A stretch of DNA of 64,000 nucleotides, taken from positions 6,824 to 70,823 of the forward strand of contig NZ_CP025786.1 in NCBI RefSeq assembly GCF_003076595.1. Reading direction: 5' to 3'. The DNA comes from Candidatus Borreliella tachyglossi (GTDB taxonomy: Bacteria > Spirochaetota > Spirochaetia > Borreliales > Borreliaceae). Shown piece by piece: positions 63,958 through 64,000 of this stretch. Positions within the stretch are counted from its first letter, which is position 1; each line of letters starts with the position of its first letter. Below the pieces are notes generated by a model. The model was given only the letters and a program-made list of their open reading frames with translations, made no database searches and was not told the DNA's origin. A program made the position numbers and the translations under genes.

Positions 63958-64000
63958 TTAATATCCTACAAAAGGTGTTTTCATTAAATTTTTTATTGCA
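63958..64000 (-). CDS. C-terminal end of a gene cut by the window
   Basis: The last 13 codons, AIKNLMKTPFVGY then stop. This resembles the ends of the neighbouring family (LLKLMCHIPYLKDY and LLEKLFNFQVLKKF), so it is probably another paralogue. Most of the gene is outside the window. Confidence 0.5.
   Translation of the reverse strand, partial: AIKNLMKTPFVGY

Overview
The window looks like part of a large linear plasmid of a relapsing-fever Borrelia. The evidence is very AT-rich DNA, more than 25 genes with spirochaetal lipoprotein signal peptides, variable large protein (Vlp) relatives, Bdr repeat proteins, the Borrelia plasmid-maintenance set PF57/PF50/PF32/PF49, a cp32-type phage gene set, and plasmid-borne thyX-nrdI-nrdE-nrdF. 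Plasmid-borne thyX and nrdIEF are known from relapsing-fever Borrelia and absent from the Lyme group. No rRNA, tRNA, CRISPR or transposase was seen. Family names rest on recognition of protein sequence, not on a search.

Layout. 1-6350: lipoproteins on the minus strand, including a tandem duplicated pair, and two small proteins. 6856-11105: a minus-strand nucleotide operon, thyX -> nrdI -> nrdE -> nrdF; nrdI most likely starts at an ATT codon upstream of the first conventional start. 11827-22000: lipoprotein and secreted-protein genes on both strands, a membrane protein with a cytoplasmic winged helix, two paralogues with near-identical C-termini, one shortened Vlp relative and one full-length Vlp with a TTG start. 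22063-33660 (minus): a tightly packed phage structural operon, portal -> capsid -> tail -> baseplate hub/spike. 34019-46130: about a dozen accessory genes, mostly lipoproteins, many in duplicated sets. 47332-49649: terminase large subunit, probable small subunit and a small membrane protein. 50045-50215: a probable structured small RNA. 50519-54332: plasmid partition/replication genes and an inverted-repeat-rich candidate origin. 54503-58575 (minus): baseplate -> holin -> lysis operon. 58901-60380 (plus): two bdr genes. 60823-64000 (minus): a family of lipoproteins, including a broken copy and a partial gene at the window end.

Read right to left, 58575-22063 is one cp32-like phage-plasmid genome in circularly permuted order: baseplate wedge, baseplate J, tail genes, holin, partition, terminase, [cargo], portal, capsid, sheath, tube, tape measure, hub, spike. 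It is opened between the spike gene and the gp25-like wedge gene. About 13 kb of lipoprotein cargo sits between terminase and portal, which are normally neighbours. The plasmid therefore looks like a phage-plasmid-derived replicon that carries surface-antigen and nucleotide-metabolism cargo.
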